DNA of 64,000 nucleotides from Caulobacter sp048541825 (GTDB lineage Bacteria > Pseudomonadota > Alphaproteobacteria > Caulobacterales > Caulobacteraceae). The first letter of the stretch is position 1; every line of letters starts with the position of its first letter. The DNA lies in the NCBI RefSeq assembly GCF_048541825.1, contig NZ_CP183332.1, forward strand, positions 2,232,001 to 2,296,000, read 5' to 3'. The notes under the pieces are model-generated. The model ran no database searches and was not told where the DNA came from. It saw nothing but the letters and a program-made list of their open reading frames with translations. A program made the translations under genes and the position numbers. Below are positions 9,049 to 17,252 of the stretch, piece after piece.

Positions 9049-10164
9049 ATGGTTACGACGTCCAAGCCCTTGAAGGCGCTGCTCGCGATGACCAGCGCCG
9101 CGGTCCTGCTCAGCGCCTGCGCCAGCGCCGATGACGTCGCGGCCCTGCGCCAGCCGGCCATGCCGCCGGTGGCGATCGCCAAGGCGGCCCAGCACAAGCC
9201 CTTCTTCCGAAATGTCTCGCTGCAGGCGGTCGAGGGCGCGCCGGAGTTTCGCTGGTTCGACGGCGGCGCGATCATCACCACCCGCCCCACCCGCGTGCAG
9301 GTGGTCGAGAATCTTACGCGCCACCTGGATCGCGCCGACCTGCTGGCCCGCAGCCGGCTGGACAGCGAATACATGCTGTATGTGCGGTTCGACGAACTGC
9401 GCGGACCCAGCCTCTGGCTGGGAACCGACAAGCTGGCCTCGGCCCGCGTGACCTTCCGACTGGTGCGCTGGCGCACGGGCGAACTGGTCAGGGAATCCAC
9501 CGTCGAGACCAGCTATCGCGCCGCGTGGACAGGCTTTACGCCCGAAATGACCCGCGCGGCCCTGGGCGGTCCGCTGCTGGCCTCAAAGGACGCCGTGCTG
9601 GCTCCCGTCGGCGGCGCGCTCAAGGGCTTGGCCCTGGGCTATTATGTCAACCAGAACCTGGTCGTCTCGATCGCCGACGCGCCCTATGCCGGCCTGGTCG
9701 GCGCGTTGGAAGCCTCGCGGATTGGCGGCCCCAGCCACGCCCCGGCAGGCTTCGCCGCGGCCTTCGCCGCGGCCGCTGCGGTGGGCAGCGCCAGCGGCCG
9801 CTTCACCGATCTTGAGGCCATGCTGGCGGGCGGCGTGATCACCGCCGCCGGCGCGGCCGCCGGTCCGACCCCGGTCGCCCGCCCGGTTTCGGCCGATGGC
9901 GAGGTGACCACCGCCGTCGCCGGCCGCGCCCGTCGTCTGGCCGCCACGCGCGGCCTGATGGACCTGGCCTTCGACCAGTTCATGGCCGAACTCAGCGAGG
10001 ACGGCTCGGTCAACTACAAGACCGCCGTGTCCTGCGCCGCCCTGAATGGCTTCAGCGGCAAGGGCCCCTACCTGCGCGAGAACGCCAGCAGCTATGCGGT
10101 CGACTGCCCCGGCTCGTCCTACAACGAGAGCAAGACCCAGCAGGTCTATCCCTCGCGGTTCTAA
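9049..10164 (+). CDS. Lipoprotein of unknown function
   Basis: A 371-residue protein with a lipoprotein signal: basic start, hydrophobic stretch, and lipobox LLSAC with the lipidated Cys at 24. It was not matched to a named family. The middle contains a strongly Ala/Gly-rich stretch (AAFAAAFAAAAAVGSASG) of possible helical character. The C-terminal part carries two cysteines (SCAAL and VDCPG) that could form a disulfide. The start at 9049 was chosen because GGAG lies 7 nt upstream and it gives a normal signal peptide; a start at 9010 would put the lipobox deeper in. It stands alone between a terminator and a convergent sulfatase. It is probably an outer-membrane-attached periplasmic protein. 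Confidence 0.8.
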   Translation: MVTTSKPLKALLAMTSAAVLLSACASADDVAALRQPAMPPVAIAKAAQHKPFFRNVSLQAVEGAPEFRWFDGGAIITTRPTRVQVVENLTRHLDRADLLARSRLDSEYMLYVRFDELRGPSLWLGTDKLASARVTFRLVRWRTGELVRESTVETSYRAAWTGFTPEMTRAALGGPLLASKDAVLAPVGGALKGLALGYYVNQNLVVSIADAPYAGLVGALEASRIGGPSHAPAGFAAAFAAAAAVGSASGRFTDLEAMLAGGVITAAGAAAGPTPVARPVSADGEVTTAVAGRARRLAATRGLMDLAFDQFMAELSEDGSVNYKTAVSCAALNGFSGKGPYLRENASSYAVDCPGSSYNESKTQQVYPSRF

Positions 10165-10171
10165 GCCTGGA

Positions 10172-12556
10172 TCAGACCCTGATGCTCATCGCCTTCATGA
10201 ACCGCATGATCTCCAGCGGCTTCATGGCGGCGGTGTCCACGTCGATCAGCACCCGCTGGATCTGGCCCTTGAAGGGGTTTGGCCCTTCATAGGCGCGCGA
10301 GACCCGATTGCCGTGGTCAGCCCCAACGCAGAAGCCGTCATAGCCTGGCGCGAACAGCACCCGGTCGAACTTGCGTTCAGCCACCTTGCGGCCATTCACA
10401 AACAGCGCGCCGCGCCCCTCGAACGGGCGTGAGGTCATGGTCTGCTGGTACTTCACCTTGACGTTGCCGCGCGGCAGGCGCGCCGGCGAAGCGATGATCT
10501 CGCTCCAGGGCACAAGGCTGGTCTCGTAGATCAGCCGGCCCTTGTCGACATACAGTACATAGCCTGCAGGCATCGAGCCATGGGCGATCAGCACGCCGTC
10601 CTCATCGCCATTGGGGCGTGACAGCTCCAGTTCGATGGTGTGGGAAAGTCCGCAGACGATGGGCGACACATCCGTCGGGATCGGGTCGATCGGCGGCCGG
10701 ATGTCCCAGCGCTTGCGCAGCTTGGCGGCGCGCGTCTGGACCAGCTTCAGCAGCAGCGGCCGATCGTCCAGCGGCAGGACGTCGTGGTCGGCGGCGGCCT
10801 TGTTCCACTTGTCCTTCAGGCGCGCGACGACATCGGCATGATCGGCCGAGACGTCGCGCAGCTCGTTGGGATCCAACGCGGTGTTGTAGAGCCCCCAGTG
10901 GTCATCCTCGAACGGCTGTCCGCGCTGGTGCTGGGCGACCAGCCGCCAGTCGCCTTCCTGGAAGGCGCGATAGCCGCCCAGCTCGTAATACTGGTCGGTT
11001 CGCGTCGCCGCCTTGGGCGAGGCGAAGGTCGGGGCGACACTGGCGCCTTCCAGCGGCTTTTGCGGTTCGCCGCGATAGAGCTCGGGCTGCTTGACGCCGC
11101 AGGCCTCCAGCAGGGTCGGGTAGAGATCGACCACGTGCACGAACTGCTTTCGCACCCCGCCCTTCTCGTCCACGCCCTTGGGCCAGGAGACGATCAGCGG
11201 ATCGGCGACGCCGCCCAGGGCGGTGTTCTGCTTGTAGAGCCGATAGGGCGTGCCGGAGGCGTTGGTCCAGCCGATGGGATAGTGCGGGAAGGTGCCGTCC
11301 TCGCCCATGGTGTCGTACAGGGCCAGGGCCTCGGCTTCCGAGGCCGGACGTCCGAACGCCGGGCCAAACAGGTTGGGCGTGCCGGTTTCGGTGCCCTCGG
11401 CCGAGGCGCCGTTGTCGGAGAACACCACCACCAGGGTGTTTTCGCGCACCCCCATGGCCTCCAGCTCGGCCATGACCGTGCCGATGGCCCGGTCGACGCC
11501 GGTGACCATGCCGCCATAGACCTCCATATAGCGGGCATAGAGCCGCTTCTGGTCGGCGGTCAGCTCGGCCCAGGGCTTGGCGCCCGGCGACAGAGGCGGC
11601 AGCTGCGTCTCGGCAGGCATCAGGCCCAGGGCCTTCTGGCGCTCCAGGCGCTGCCTGCGGATCTCGTCCCAGCCGGCCTCGAACTTGCCGTTGTAGAGAT
11701 CGCGGTCGGCGGCCTTGGCCTGCAGCGGCGAGTGGGCCGCGCCGAAGGCCAGCTGCATGAAGAACGGCTTGTCCGGCGCCATCAGCTGCTGGGTGCGCAG
11801 ATAGGTGACCGCCCGCTGGGCCAGATCGTCGGATAGGTAATAGCCCTCCCCGCCCGCCTCGACCTGCGCCGTGCCCTCATAGAGCGCGCCGGGATGGAAG
11901 TGGTCGCTGGAGTGGCCCTGATACCAGTAGGCCCGCTCGAAGCCCCGCTGGGTCGGCCAGTTGTGGAACGGGCCCGTCGGACCGGAGTGGTCGGCGTTGT
12001 TGACGTGCCACTTGCCCAGCAGGAAGGTCGACCAACCGGCCTCCACCAGCACCTCGGCCAGGGTGGCGTTCTGGCGGGTCAGGTCGCCGCGATAGCCGGG
12101 ATAGCCGCTGTCGATATCGGCCAGCCAGCCCATGCCGGCCGAGTGGTGGTTCAGCCCGGTCAGTAGCGCCGCGCGCGTACAGGAGCACATGGCCGTGGTC
12201 CGGAAGTTGGTATAGCGCAGCCCCTTGCCGGCCAGGGCGTCCAGGGCCGGGGTCTGCAGCTCGCCGCCGTAGCAGCCCAGGTCGGCGAACCCGACATCGT
12301 CGAGGATGATCACGACCACATTAGGCGCGCCGGCCGGGGCCTTGGCCTCTTCGGCGTGGGCAGGCCGCGAGTCCTTGAACGACAGGCCGATCTTCGCCGC
12401 CTTGCCCTTGCCGACGGCCTTGGGCGTGAGGATGCCGCTGGTCGCCGACTTGAGGGCCGCCCCGCCAGCCACGACCACGCCGGTTCCAACCACGCCCAGT
12501 CCGGCGCCCAGCAGTAGCGAGCGACGGTCGATCTTGGGTTTGTTGTCGTCATCCAT
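10172..12556 (-). CDS. Tat-exported arylsulfatase with unusual CSCTR active-site motif
   Basis: A 794-residue sulfatase that should hydrolyse sulfate esters in the periplasm. The N-terminus has a twin-arginine signal (DRRSLLLGAG, Arg11-Arg12). Metal-binding IILDDVGFADLG holds Asp86-Asp87. The formylglycine site reads CSCTRAALLTG (Cys124 to Arg128): the usual CxPxR has Cys in place of Pro. I read the codons TGC TCC TGT ACG CGC directly, so it is not a translation slip. Length and the extra C-terminal domain resemble the large AtsA-type arylsulfatases. It follows a small membrane protein by 16 bp and probably shares its promoter and the dyad at 12981-12999. Substrate unknown. Confidence 0.92.
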   Translation of the reverse strand: MDDDNKPKIDRRSLLLGAGLGVVGTGVVVAGGAALKSATSGILTPKAVGKGKAAKIGLSFKDSRPAHAEEAKAPAGAPNVVVIILDDVGFADLGCYGGELQTPALDALAGKGLRYTNFRTTAMCSCTRAALLTGLNHHSAGMGWLADIDSGYPGYRGDLTRQNATLAEVLVEAGWSTFLLGKWHVNNADHSGPTGPFHNWPTQRGFERAYWYQGHSSDHFHPGALYEGTAQVEAGGEGYYLSDDLAQRAVTYLRTQQLMAPDKPFFMQLAFGAAHSPLQAKAADRDLYNGKFEAGWDEIRRQRLERQKALGLMPAETQLPPLSPGAKPWAELTADQKRLYARYMEVYGGMVTGVDRAIGTVMAELEAMGVRENTLVVVFSDNGASAEGTETGTPNLFGPAFGRPASEAEALALYDTMGEDGTFPHYPIGWTNASGTPYRLYKQNTALGGVADPLIVSWPKGVDEKGGVRKQFVHVVDLYPTLLEACGVKQPELYRGEPQKPLEGASVAPTFASPKAATRTDQYYELGGYRAFQEGDWRLVAQHQRGQPFEDDHWGLYNTALDPNELRDVSADHADVVARLKDKWNKAAADHDVLPLDDRPLLLKLVQTRAAKLRKRWDIRPPIDPIPTDVSPIVCGLSHTIELELSRPNGDEDGVLIAHGSMPAGYVLYVDKGRLIYETSLVPWSEIIASPARLPRGNVKVKYQQTMTSRPFEGRGALFVNGRKVAERKFDRVLFAPGYDGFCVGADHGNRVSRAYEGPNPFKGQIQRVLIDVDTAAMKPLEIMRFMKAMSIRV

Positions 12557-12572
12557 GATCTGTCTCCGAGGC

Positions 12573-12956
12573 TCAGGCCTGAGGCCGGGCCAGGCCGCGA
12601 TAGCCCAGGACCATGATCACGAGCAGGACTGCTTCCACGACGATCGGCTGGAGCAAGGGCGGCGAAAAGCCGGTCAGGGCCAGAGACAGCAGCCGCCCGC
12701 TGAGAGCGATGCCGAGCAGCGTGATCGGCACCAGCAGCAGGTCGCCACGATTACGGACCGCCGCCAGCAGGGCAAAGACGCCTGCGGCGCCAAAGAAGCC
12801 TCCCAGGTCGGCGCGCATCGACGCCAGACCCAGGGCGCCGATCGGCTCGAGACCTAGCTTGGCGCCCAGTTCCGCCGGCCGGATCCAGAAGGCTACAGCC
12901 ATGAGCAAGGCCAAAAGGCCCGCAACGCCAACCAGGCCTCGTGTCAGTTTTTGCAT
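12573..12956 (-). CDS. Small four-helix membrane protein (DUF4345-like)
   Basis: A 127-residue very hydrophobic protein with about four predicted membrane segments (approximately 5-25, 45-65, 72-92 and 98-118). Layout and the mid-protein MRADLGGFFGA segment resemble DUF4345-type membrane proteins; no function is known. It is first in an operon with the arylsulfatase 16 bp downstream. Its start is 25 bp from the conserved dyad. It may help sulfatase-product transport or membrane adaptation, but this is only inferred from position. Confidence 0.78.
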   Translation of the reverse strand: MQKLTRGLVGVAGLLALLMAVAFWIRPAELGAKLGLEPIGALGLASMRADLGGFFGAAGVFALLAAVRNRGDLLLVPITLLGIALSGRLLSLALTGFSPPLLQPIVVEAVLLVIMVLGYRGLARPQA

Positions 12957-12980
12957 AGGTCCACCCTGTCATAATTATTG

Positions 12981-12999
12981 TGGCAATATAACTGCCACT
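12981..12999. promoter_or_regulatory. Conserved 19-bp dyad, site 1 (sulfatase operon promoter)
   Basis: TGGCAATATAACTGCCACT, with the perfect arms GTGGCA/TGCCAC around a 7-bp spacer. On the minus strand TATATT inside it could serve as a -10 element and TTGCCA upstream as a -35. It lies 25 bp before the small membrane protein gene. Related sites are at 14229, 15358 and 18204. A half-site TGGCAATAG follows at 13010. Confidence 0.65.
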
Positions 13000-13023
13000 T
13001 TATTGACCTGGCAATAGGCGTCG

Positions 13024-14178
13024 CTATCGGGGGCCTTCCAAAGGCTCACCCCAGACCTCCACATGCCCCTGCCGTTCCACCCGGCGCTGGGTTTTCAGGG
13101 TCAACAGGGACGACAATCCTGTGGCCAGCAGCAGGGCCTGAATCTCCGCCTCTCCGGGTCCGCCCGCCGCGTCCTGGACTTTTTGCAGCAGGAACAGTCG
13201 GTAAGGCATGACCGCGACCTCAATAGGCGTGCCGCGCCATTCAAAAGCGACCTTGCCCAGGGCCCGGTCGCCGGGACGGGCGAGACCATTGGTCCCCGCT
13301 TTCAGATCCGGCCGCGCCTCCAGCCATTGACGGGCGAAGCCGACCTGGGCGCTGATATCGGGCAGATAGTCCTCGGCGACAAACCGCAGGAGATCGATCA
13401 GGCTTTGCGGCACGCCGTCATCGGCAAAGAGCTGCGGCGGCGGGCTGCCATAGTCGCCGGAGTCGAGGTCGGGCGCATTCATGCGCTCGACCCAGCGCCA
13501 GACCCGGTAGGCGCGGCGTTTCATCAAATCGGCAGGATAGGTGTCCCGCGCCAGATGCGCATAGAGCGGGCCAACCAGGCCATAGTCGCCGATCGTCGGC
13601 CTGCCGCCGAGGAGATAGGGCGAATGCTCAAGATGCGCCTCGAACAGGTCGAGAAACTGCTCATAGGCCGCCTCGACCGCCGGAATGGAGGCCTCGCTGA
13701 CGCCGAATGACGCCATCGCCGCACGCATGCGCCGACTGGCATTGGCATAGACCGCTTCACCGTCTTCGTGGGTCGCTCCAGGCGCCAGGGTCGCAATGAA
13801 GTCGCGCTGAAGGAAAGGCTGGTTGATGTCGTCGAAGTTCCAGCGGTAGTGCATGGCCGGCCGCAGCAGGCCCTCACCGCCGAACAGTTCAAAGATCTGG
13901 CCGATCACGCGGTGGCGTGGCGTATCAGGGTAGGTTTCCCAGCGCCCCTCGCCCTGCGCTTCAAGGGTCTCGATGATGTTCGAGCCGTCCTGGATCAGGG
14001 AGCCGTCAGGGGCCTCGAGGACCGGCATGATCCAGCGGCCGATCTGGGGGACGATCTCGGCCCGGAACCTCGCCGCGCCGACCGAACAGTTCTCGAAATC
14101 AAGGCCCTGCTTGATCAGATAGGACCGCGCCTTGGCGGTATAGAGCGACCCCGGCGTGCCATGGAGCTTGTAAATCAC
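13024..14178 (-). CDS. GST-like protein, extended (384 aa)
   Basis: The first 80 residues form a glutathione-S-transferase thioredoxin fold (MIYKLHGTPGSLYTAKARSYL, then the cis-Pro segment WIMPVLEAPDGSLIQDGSNI). A helical GST C-domain follows (YLLGGRPTIGDYGLVGPLYAHL). At 384 residues it is about 170 longer than ordinary GSTs; the last 120 residues match nothing I recognise. The protein at 19371-20393 has the same layout and shared pieces (HYRW, then an acidic GD region and PPP), so the two are paralogues. It is divergent from the DsbA-fold isomerase. It may conjugate or dechlorinate small electrophiles. Family is clear; reaction unknown. Confidence 0.85.
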   Translation of the reverse strand: MIYKLHGTPGSLYTAKARSYLIKQGLDFENCSVGAARFRAEIVPQIGRWIMPVLEAPDGSLIQDGSNIIETLEAQGEGRWETYPDTPRHRVIGQIFELFGGEGLLRPAMHYRWNFDDINQPFLQRDFIATLAPGATHEDGEAVYANASRRMRAAMASFGVSEASIPAVEAAYEQFLDLFEAHLEHSPYLLGGRPTIGDYGLVGPLYAHLARDTYPADLMKRRAYRVWRWVERMNAPDLDSGDYGSPPPQLFADDGVPQSLIDLLRFVAEDYLPDISAQVGFARQWLEARPDLKAGTNGLARPGDRALGKVAFEWRGTPIEVAVMPYRLFLLQKVQDAAGGPGEAEIQALLLATGLSSLLTLKTQRRVERQGHVEVWGEPLEGPR

Positions 14179-14228
14179 TTGCGCCTCCCCTGCAGGAACG
14201 GTGGACCGCGCCTATTTTGCCGATATAA

Positions 14229-14247
14229 TCGCACTAACAGTGCCACT
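14229..14247. promoter_or_regulatory. Conserved 19-bp dyad, site 2 (GST/isomerase divergent promoter)
   Basis: TCGCACTAACAGTGCCACT aligns without gaps to site 1 and has its own perfect dyad GCAC-TAACA-GTGC with the same centre. It sits in the 95-bp gap between the divergent GST-like gene (start 14178) and the isomerase gene (start 14274), so it could control both. Confidence 0.55.
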
Positions 14248-14273
14248 ATTTCAAGATGGCGGGAGTTGAGACC

Positions 14274-14927
14274 ATGACCCTGGCCTATGACCTCTACTGG
14301 TCCTTCCGCTCGCCCTATTCGTACATGATCACCCACCGCCTGACCGCGCTGGAGCGCGAGTTCGACGTGGTCGGCAACATCCGTCCGGTCTATCCGCTGG
14401 CCGTGCGGACGCCGGAGTTTTTCGAAACCCGCGACCCGTTGTGGTTCAGCTATTTCATGCAGGACATCCACCGCGAGGCGGCCTTCCTGGGCCTGCCCTT
14501 CCGCTGGCCGATCCCGGACCCGGTGAAAATGGACTTCGCCACCCGCACCTATCCCAAGGAGCAGCCGCACATTCACCGCCTGACCCACATGGGCGTCGTG
14601 GCAGCGCAGTTGGGGCGCGGCCTGCCCTTCCTGACCGAGGTCAGCCGGGTGATCTGGAGCGGCGAGGTCGACAACTGGCATGAGGGTGATCACATCGCCC
14701 GTGCCGCCGAGCGTGCCGGCCTGGACGCCGCTGCCCTGATGCGAACCGTCGATACGGAGGCCGAGCGTCTGGCCGCCATCGTCGAGGAAAGCCAGGTCGC
14801 CCAGCGCTCGGCGGGCCATTACGGGGTGCCGATGATCGCCTTTAACGGCGAGGCCTTTTTTGGACAGGACCGCTTCGATCAGTTCAAGTGGCGGCTGGAC
14901 CAGCAGGGCCTGACGGCGCGCGCCTGA
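14274..14927 (+). CDS. DsbA-fold 2-hydroxychromene-2-carboxylate isomerase-like protein
   Basis: A 217-residue thioredoxin-fold protein of the HCCA isomerase / kappa-GST / FrnE group. It opens with LAYDLYWSFRSPYSYM; the Ser-Pro-Tyr segment replaces the CxxC of true oxidoreductases. It ends with HYGVPMIAFNGEAFFGQDR, the family's cis-Pro and 'GvPtfvingeaFfGqdr' region. Members isomerise hydroxychromene carboxylates in naphthalene-type catabolism or bind glutathione. The start at 14274 has GGGAG 9 nt upstream; an ATG at 14256 lacks one. Divergent from the extended GST; its 3' end overlaps the convergent small membrane gene by 44 bp. A glutathione-linked catabolic role fits the cluster. Confidence 0.88.
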   Translation: MTLAYDLYWSFRSPYSYMITHRLTALEREFDVVGNIRPVYPLAVRTPEFFETRDPLWFSYFMQDIHREAAFLGLPFRWPIPDPVKMDFATRTYPKEQPHIHRLTHMGVVAAQLGRGLPFLTEVSRVIWSGEVDNWHEGDHIARAAERAGLDAAALMRTVDTEAERLAAIVEESQVAQRSAGHYGVPMIAFNGEAFFGQDRFDQFKWRLDQQGLTARA

Positions 14928-15297
14928 GGGCCAGGGCCAAGGCAGCCATCTGGACGAATAACAGAACAAGGTTGAACGGCTGTCCCGGCACCGTGACGGG
15001 CAAGGGGCGCCAGAAGTACAGATTGACGACCGCCAGCAGGGTATCGACGGTTTGCATGGCCAGAAACAGGGCCAGCAGATCGCGGCGGCGCGCCACGACA
15101 TAGAGTTCGAATACACCCTTGGCCATCTGGGCCAGGCCGAGCGTCGCCAGAAACGACACTATGGTCTCGCGGTTTGTGGACAGATCAAGACCCGCGATCG
15201 AACGGGCGCCGCCATCGGCGGTGAAGGTATGGATCGCGCCCCGTCCCAGATTGATCAGCCCCATAAGGCCCAGCACCACCAACGGTATCCAGCGCAT
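14884..15297 (-). CDS. Small four-helix membrane protein
   Basis: A 137-residue hydrophobic protein with about four membrane segments, starting MRWIPLVVLGLMGLINLGRG. The ATG at 15297 is preceded by GAGAG on the minus strand and gives a clean membrane protein; the open frame extends over 1.2 kb further upstream, but that part is antisense to the sulfatase gene. It resembles in size and topology the small membrane protein at 12573-12956; both sit beside a sulfatase. Divergent from the sulfatase at 15418, sharing a 120-bp promoter region with a site-3 dyad. Function unknown. Confidence 0.72.
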   Translation of the reverse strand: MRWIPLVVLGLMGLINLGRGAIHTFTADGGARSIAGLDLSTNRETIVSFLATLGLAQMAKGVFELYVVARRRDLLALFLAMQTVDTLLAVVNLYFWRPLPVTVPGQPFNLVLLFVQMAALALALRRAPSGPAGPAAT

Positions 15298-15357
15298 CAG
15301 ATCACTCTCAGGCAAGGGTTGGAAAGACCACGCGATCTGATCTTTCGGCACGCGCAA

Positions 15358-15376
15358 TGTCAATATACACTCCCTG
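15358..15376. promoter_or_regulatory. Conserved dyad, site 3 (degenerate; sulfatase divergent promoter)
   Basis: TGTCAATATACACTCCCTG keeps the left half of the motif (TGNCAATATA) but only part of the right half. It lies between the divergent small membrane gene and the second arylsulfatase. Weakest of the four sites by sequence, but its position repeats the pattern. Confidence 0.4.
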
Positions 15377-15417
15377 CCAAGGACGACCGTAAAGTCAGGC
15401 GATAAGGGGGAGTCGGG

Positions 15418-17085
15418 ATGCGAATTCTGAAGTGGGCAGGGATTGTTCTGGCGGTTCTGGCCGCCGTTCTGGCCGGCGCGTGGCTCGGCCGCGACTTCTT
15501 GATTTACCATATTGGGCGGCTGATGGTCCCCAAGGGGACCGAGAACAAGCCCATCGCCTGGCAGGAAGGCCCCGCTCAGCCTGCCGCACCGGCCGACCAG
15601 CGGCCGCCCAACGTCATTTTCATCCTGGCTGACGACCTGGGCTACAATGACGTCAGCCTGAACGGCGGCGGGGTCGGCGGCGTGGTCAAGACGCCCAATA
15701 TCGATTCCATCGCCCAACAGGGCGTAGACCTGACCAACGGCTATTCCGGCAACGCCACCTGCTCGCCCTCGCGCGCGGCGATGATGACCGGCCGCTATCC
15801 CACCCGCTTTGGCTTCGAGTTCACCCCGACCCCGGTCGGCTTCTCGCGTCTGGTCGGCAGCTTCCGCACGCCCGGCGCCCTGCACCCGCCGCACTTCAAT
15901 CGCGAACAGGCCGGCGAGATGCCGCCAATGGACGAACTGGCGGTGCCGGCCTCGGAAACGACCATCGCCGAGGTGCTGAAGACCCGGGGCTATCACACGG
16001 TGCATCTGGGCAAATGGCACTTGGGCGGCTCGAAGGGCTCGCGCCCTGAGGACCAGGGCTTCGACGAAAGCCTGGGCTTCATCGCGGGCGCCTCGATGTT
16101 CCTGCCCGAGAATGATCCGGGCGTGGAAAACTCCAAGCAGAGCTTCGACCCGATCGACAAGTTCCTGTGGGCCAACCTGCCCTATACCGTGCAGTACAAC
16201 GGCCAGCCGATGATGAAGGCCAAGGGCTTCATGACCGACTATCTGTCGGATGAGGCCATCAAGAGCATCAAGGCCAACAAGAACCAGCCGTTCTTCATGT
16301 ACCTGGCCTACAACGCGCCGCACACGCCGCTGCAGGCGCCCAAGGCCGACTACGACGCCCTGCCCCAGATCAAGGACCACCGCCAGCGGGTCTATGGGGC
16401 CATGATCCGCAACCTGGACCGCAATGTCGGCCGGGTGCTGCAGACGCTGAAGGACCAGGGTCTGGATGACAACACCCTGGTGGTCTTCACCAGCGACAAT
16501 GGCGGCGCGCACTATGTGGGCCTACCGCAGATCAACAGTCCCTATCGCGGCTGGAAAGCCACCTTCTTCGAGGGCGGCATCCGGGTGCCCTACTATATGC
16601 GCTGGCCCAAGGCCCTGCCGGCGGGCGCGAAGTTCGCCAGCCCTGTTGGCCATATCGACATGTTCGCCACCGCCGCAGGGGCGGCGGGCGCGGCTGTACC
16701 GACGGATCGTCCCATCGACGGGGTCAACCTGATCCCCCACCTGACGGGGAAGAATCCTGCCCGGCCGCATGAGGCGCTGTTCTGGCGCTCCGGCGACTAT
16801 CGCATGGTGCGCGCGGGCGACTGGAAGCTGCAGGTTCTGACCCTGCCGGAGGGCAAGGGCGAAAAGCTCTGGTTGTTCGACCTGGCCGCCGATCCAACCG
16901 AGCAAAAGAACCTTGCCTCGGCCAATACAGCCAAGGTGGCGGAACTGAAGGCGCTCCTGGTCAATCGCGACAAGGGCAGCGTCAAACCGACCTGGCCATC
17001 GCTGCTGCGCGGCGCCATCACCATCGACCATCCGCTCGACGTTGAAGACAAGCCGACGGACGAGTTCATCTACTGGAACAACTAG
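15418..17085 (+). CDS. Membrane-anchored or exported arylsulfatase (canonical CSPSR)
   Basis: A 555-residue sulfatase. The N-terminal segment (residues 1-24, MRILKWAGIV then a hydrophobic run) is a signal peptide or membrane anchor. ILADDLGYNDVS carries the metal ligands Asp72-Asp73. The active site CSPSRAAMMTGRYPTRFG begins at Cys115 and has the canonical CxPxR for formylglycine formation. HLGKWHLGG and the SDNGG metal site (around residue 359) are also present. It follows a divergent promoter with a site-3 dyad and ends at a strong terminator. The sequence is only distantly like the CSCTR sulfatase at 10172, so they probably act on different sulfate esters. Confidence 0.93.
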   Translation: MRILKWAGIVLAVLAAVLAGAWLGRDFLIYHIGRLMVPKGTENKPIAWQEGPAQPAAPADQRPPNVIFILADDLGYNDVSLNGGGVGGVVKTPNIDSIAQQGVDLTNGYSGNATCSPSRAAMMTGRYPTRFGFEFTPTPVGFSRLVGSFRTPGALHPPHFNREQAGEMPPMDELAVPASETTIAEVLKTRGYHTVHLGKWHLGGSKGSRPEDQGFDESLGFIAGASMFLPENDPGVENSKQSFDPIDKFLWANLPYTVQYNGQPMMKAKGFMTDYLSDEAIKSIKANKNQPFFMYLAYNAPHTPLQAPKADYDALPQIKDHRQRVYGAMIRNLDRNVGRVLQTLKDQGLDDNTLVVFTSDNGGAHYVGLPQINSPYRGWKATFFEGGIRVPYYMRWPKALPAGAKFASPVGHIDMFATAAGAAGAAVPTDRPIDGVNLIPHLTGKNPARPHEALFWRSGDYRMVRAGDWKLQVLTLPEGKGEKLWLFDLAADPTEQKNLASANTAKVAELKALLVNRDKGSVKPTWPSLLRGAITIDHPLDVEDKPTDEFIYWNN

Positions 17086-17107
17086 ACCCCCGGCCGGGGT
17101 CAAAGAG

Positions 17108-17143
17108 AAAGCCCCGCCCTTCTCGGAAGGGCGGGGCTTTTTG
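17108..17143. terminator. Intrinsic terminator between convergent genes
   Basis: AAAGCCCCGCCCTTC (17108-17122) pairs perfectly with GAAGGGCGGGGCTTT (17126-17140) around a TCG loop and continues into TTG. The 15-bp stem has A-rich and T-rich flanks, so it can terminate from both sides (sulfatase on plus, haloalkane dehalogenase on minus). Confidence 0.92.
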
Positions 17144-17252
17144 TCTGCCTGAAAGAGCCGATAAGGCCGCCCCTTAAGGGGCGAGGCCGTCCTTGGTCCG
17201 ACTGTTCAACTGGCCGGCCAGTCCGGCGTTCCTGACCTGCGTGAGGTTGTCC

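Noticed and set aside
15298..16512. Long N-terminal extension of the small membrane protein gene
   Set aside because: Antisense to the second sulfatase; true start is the ATG at 15297 with GAGAG upstream.
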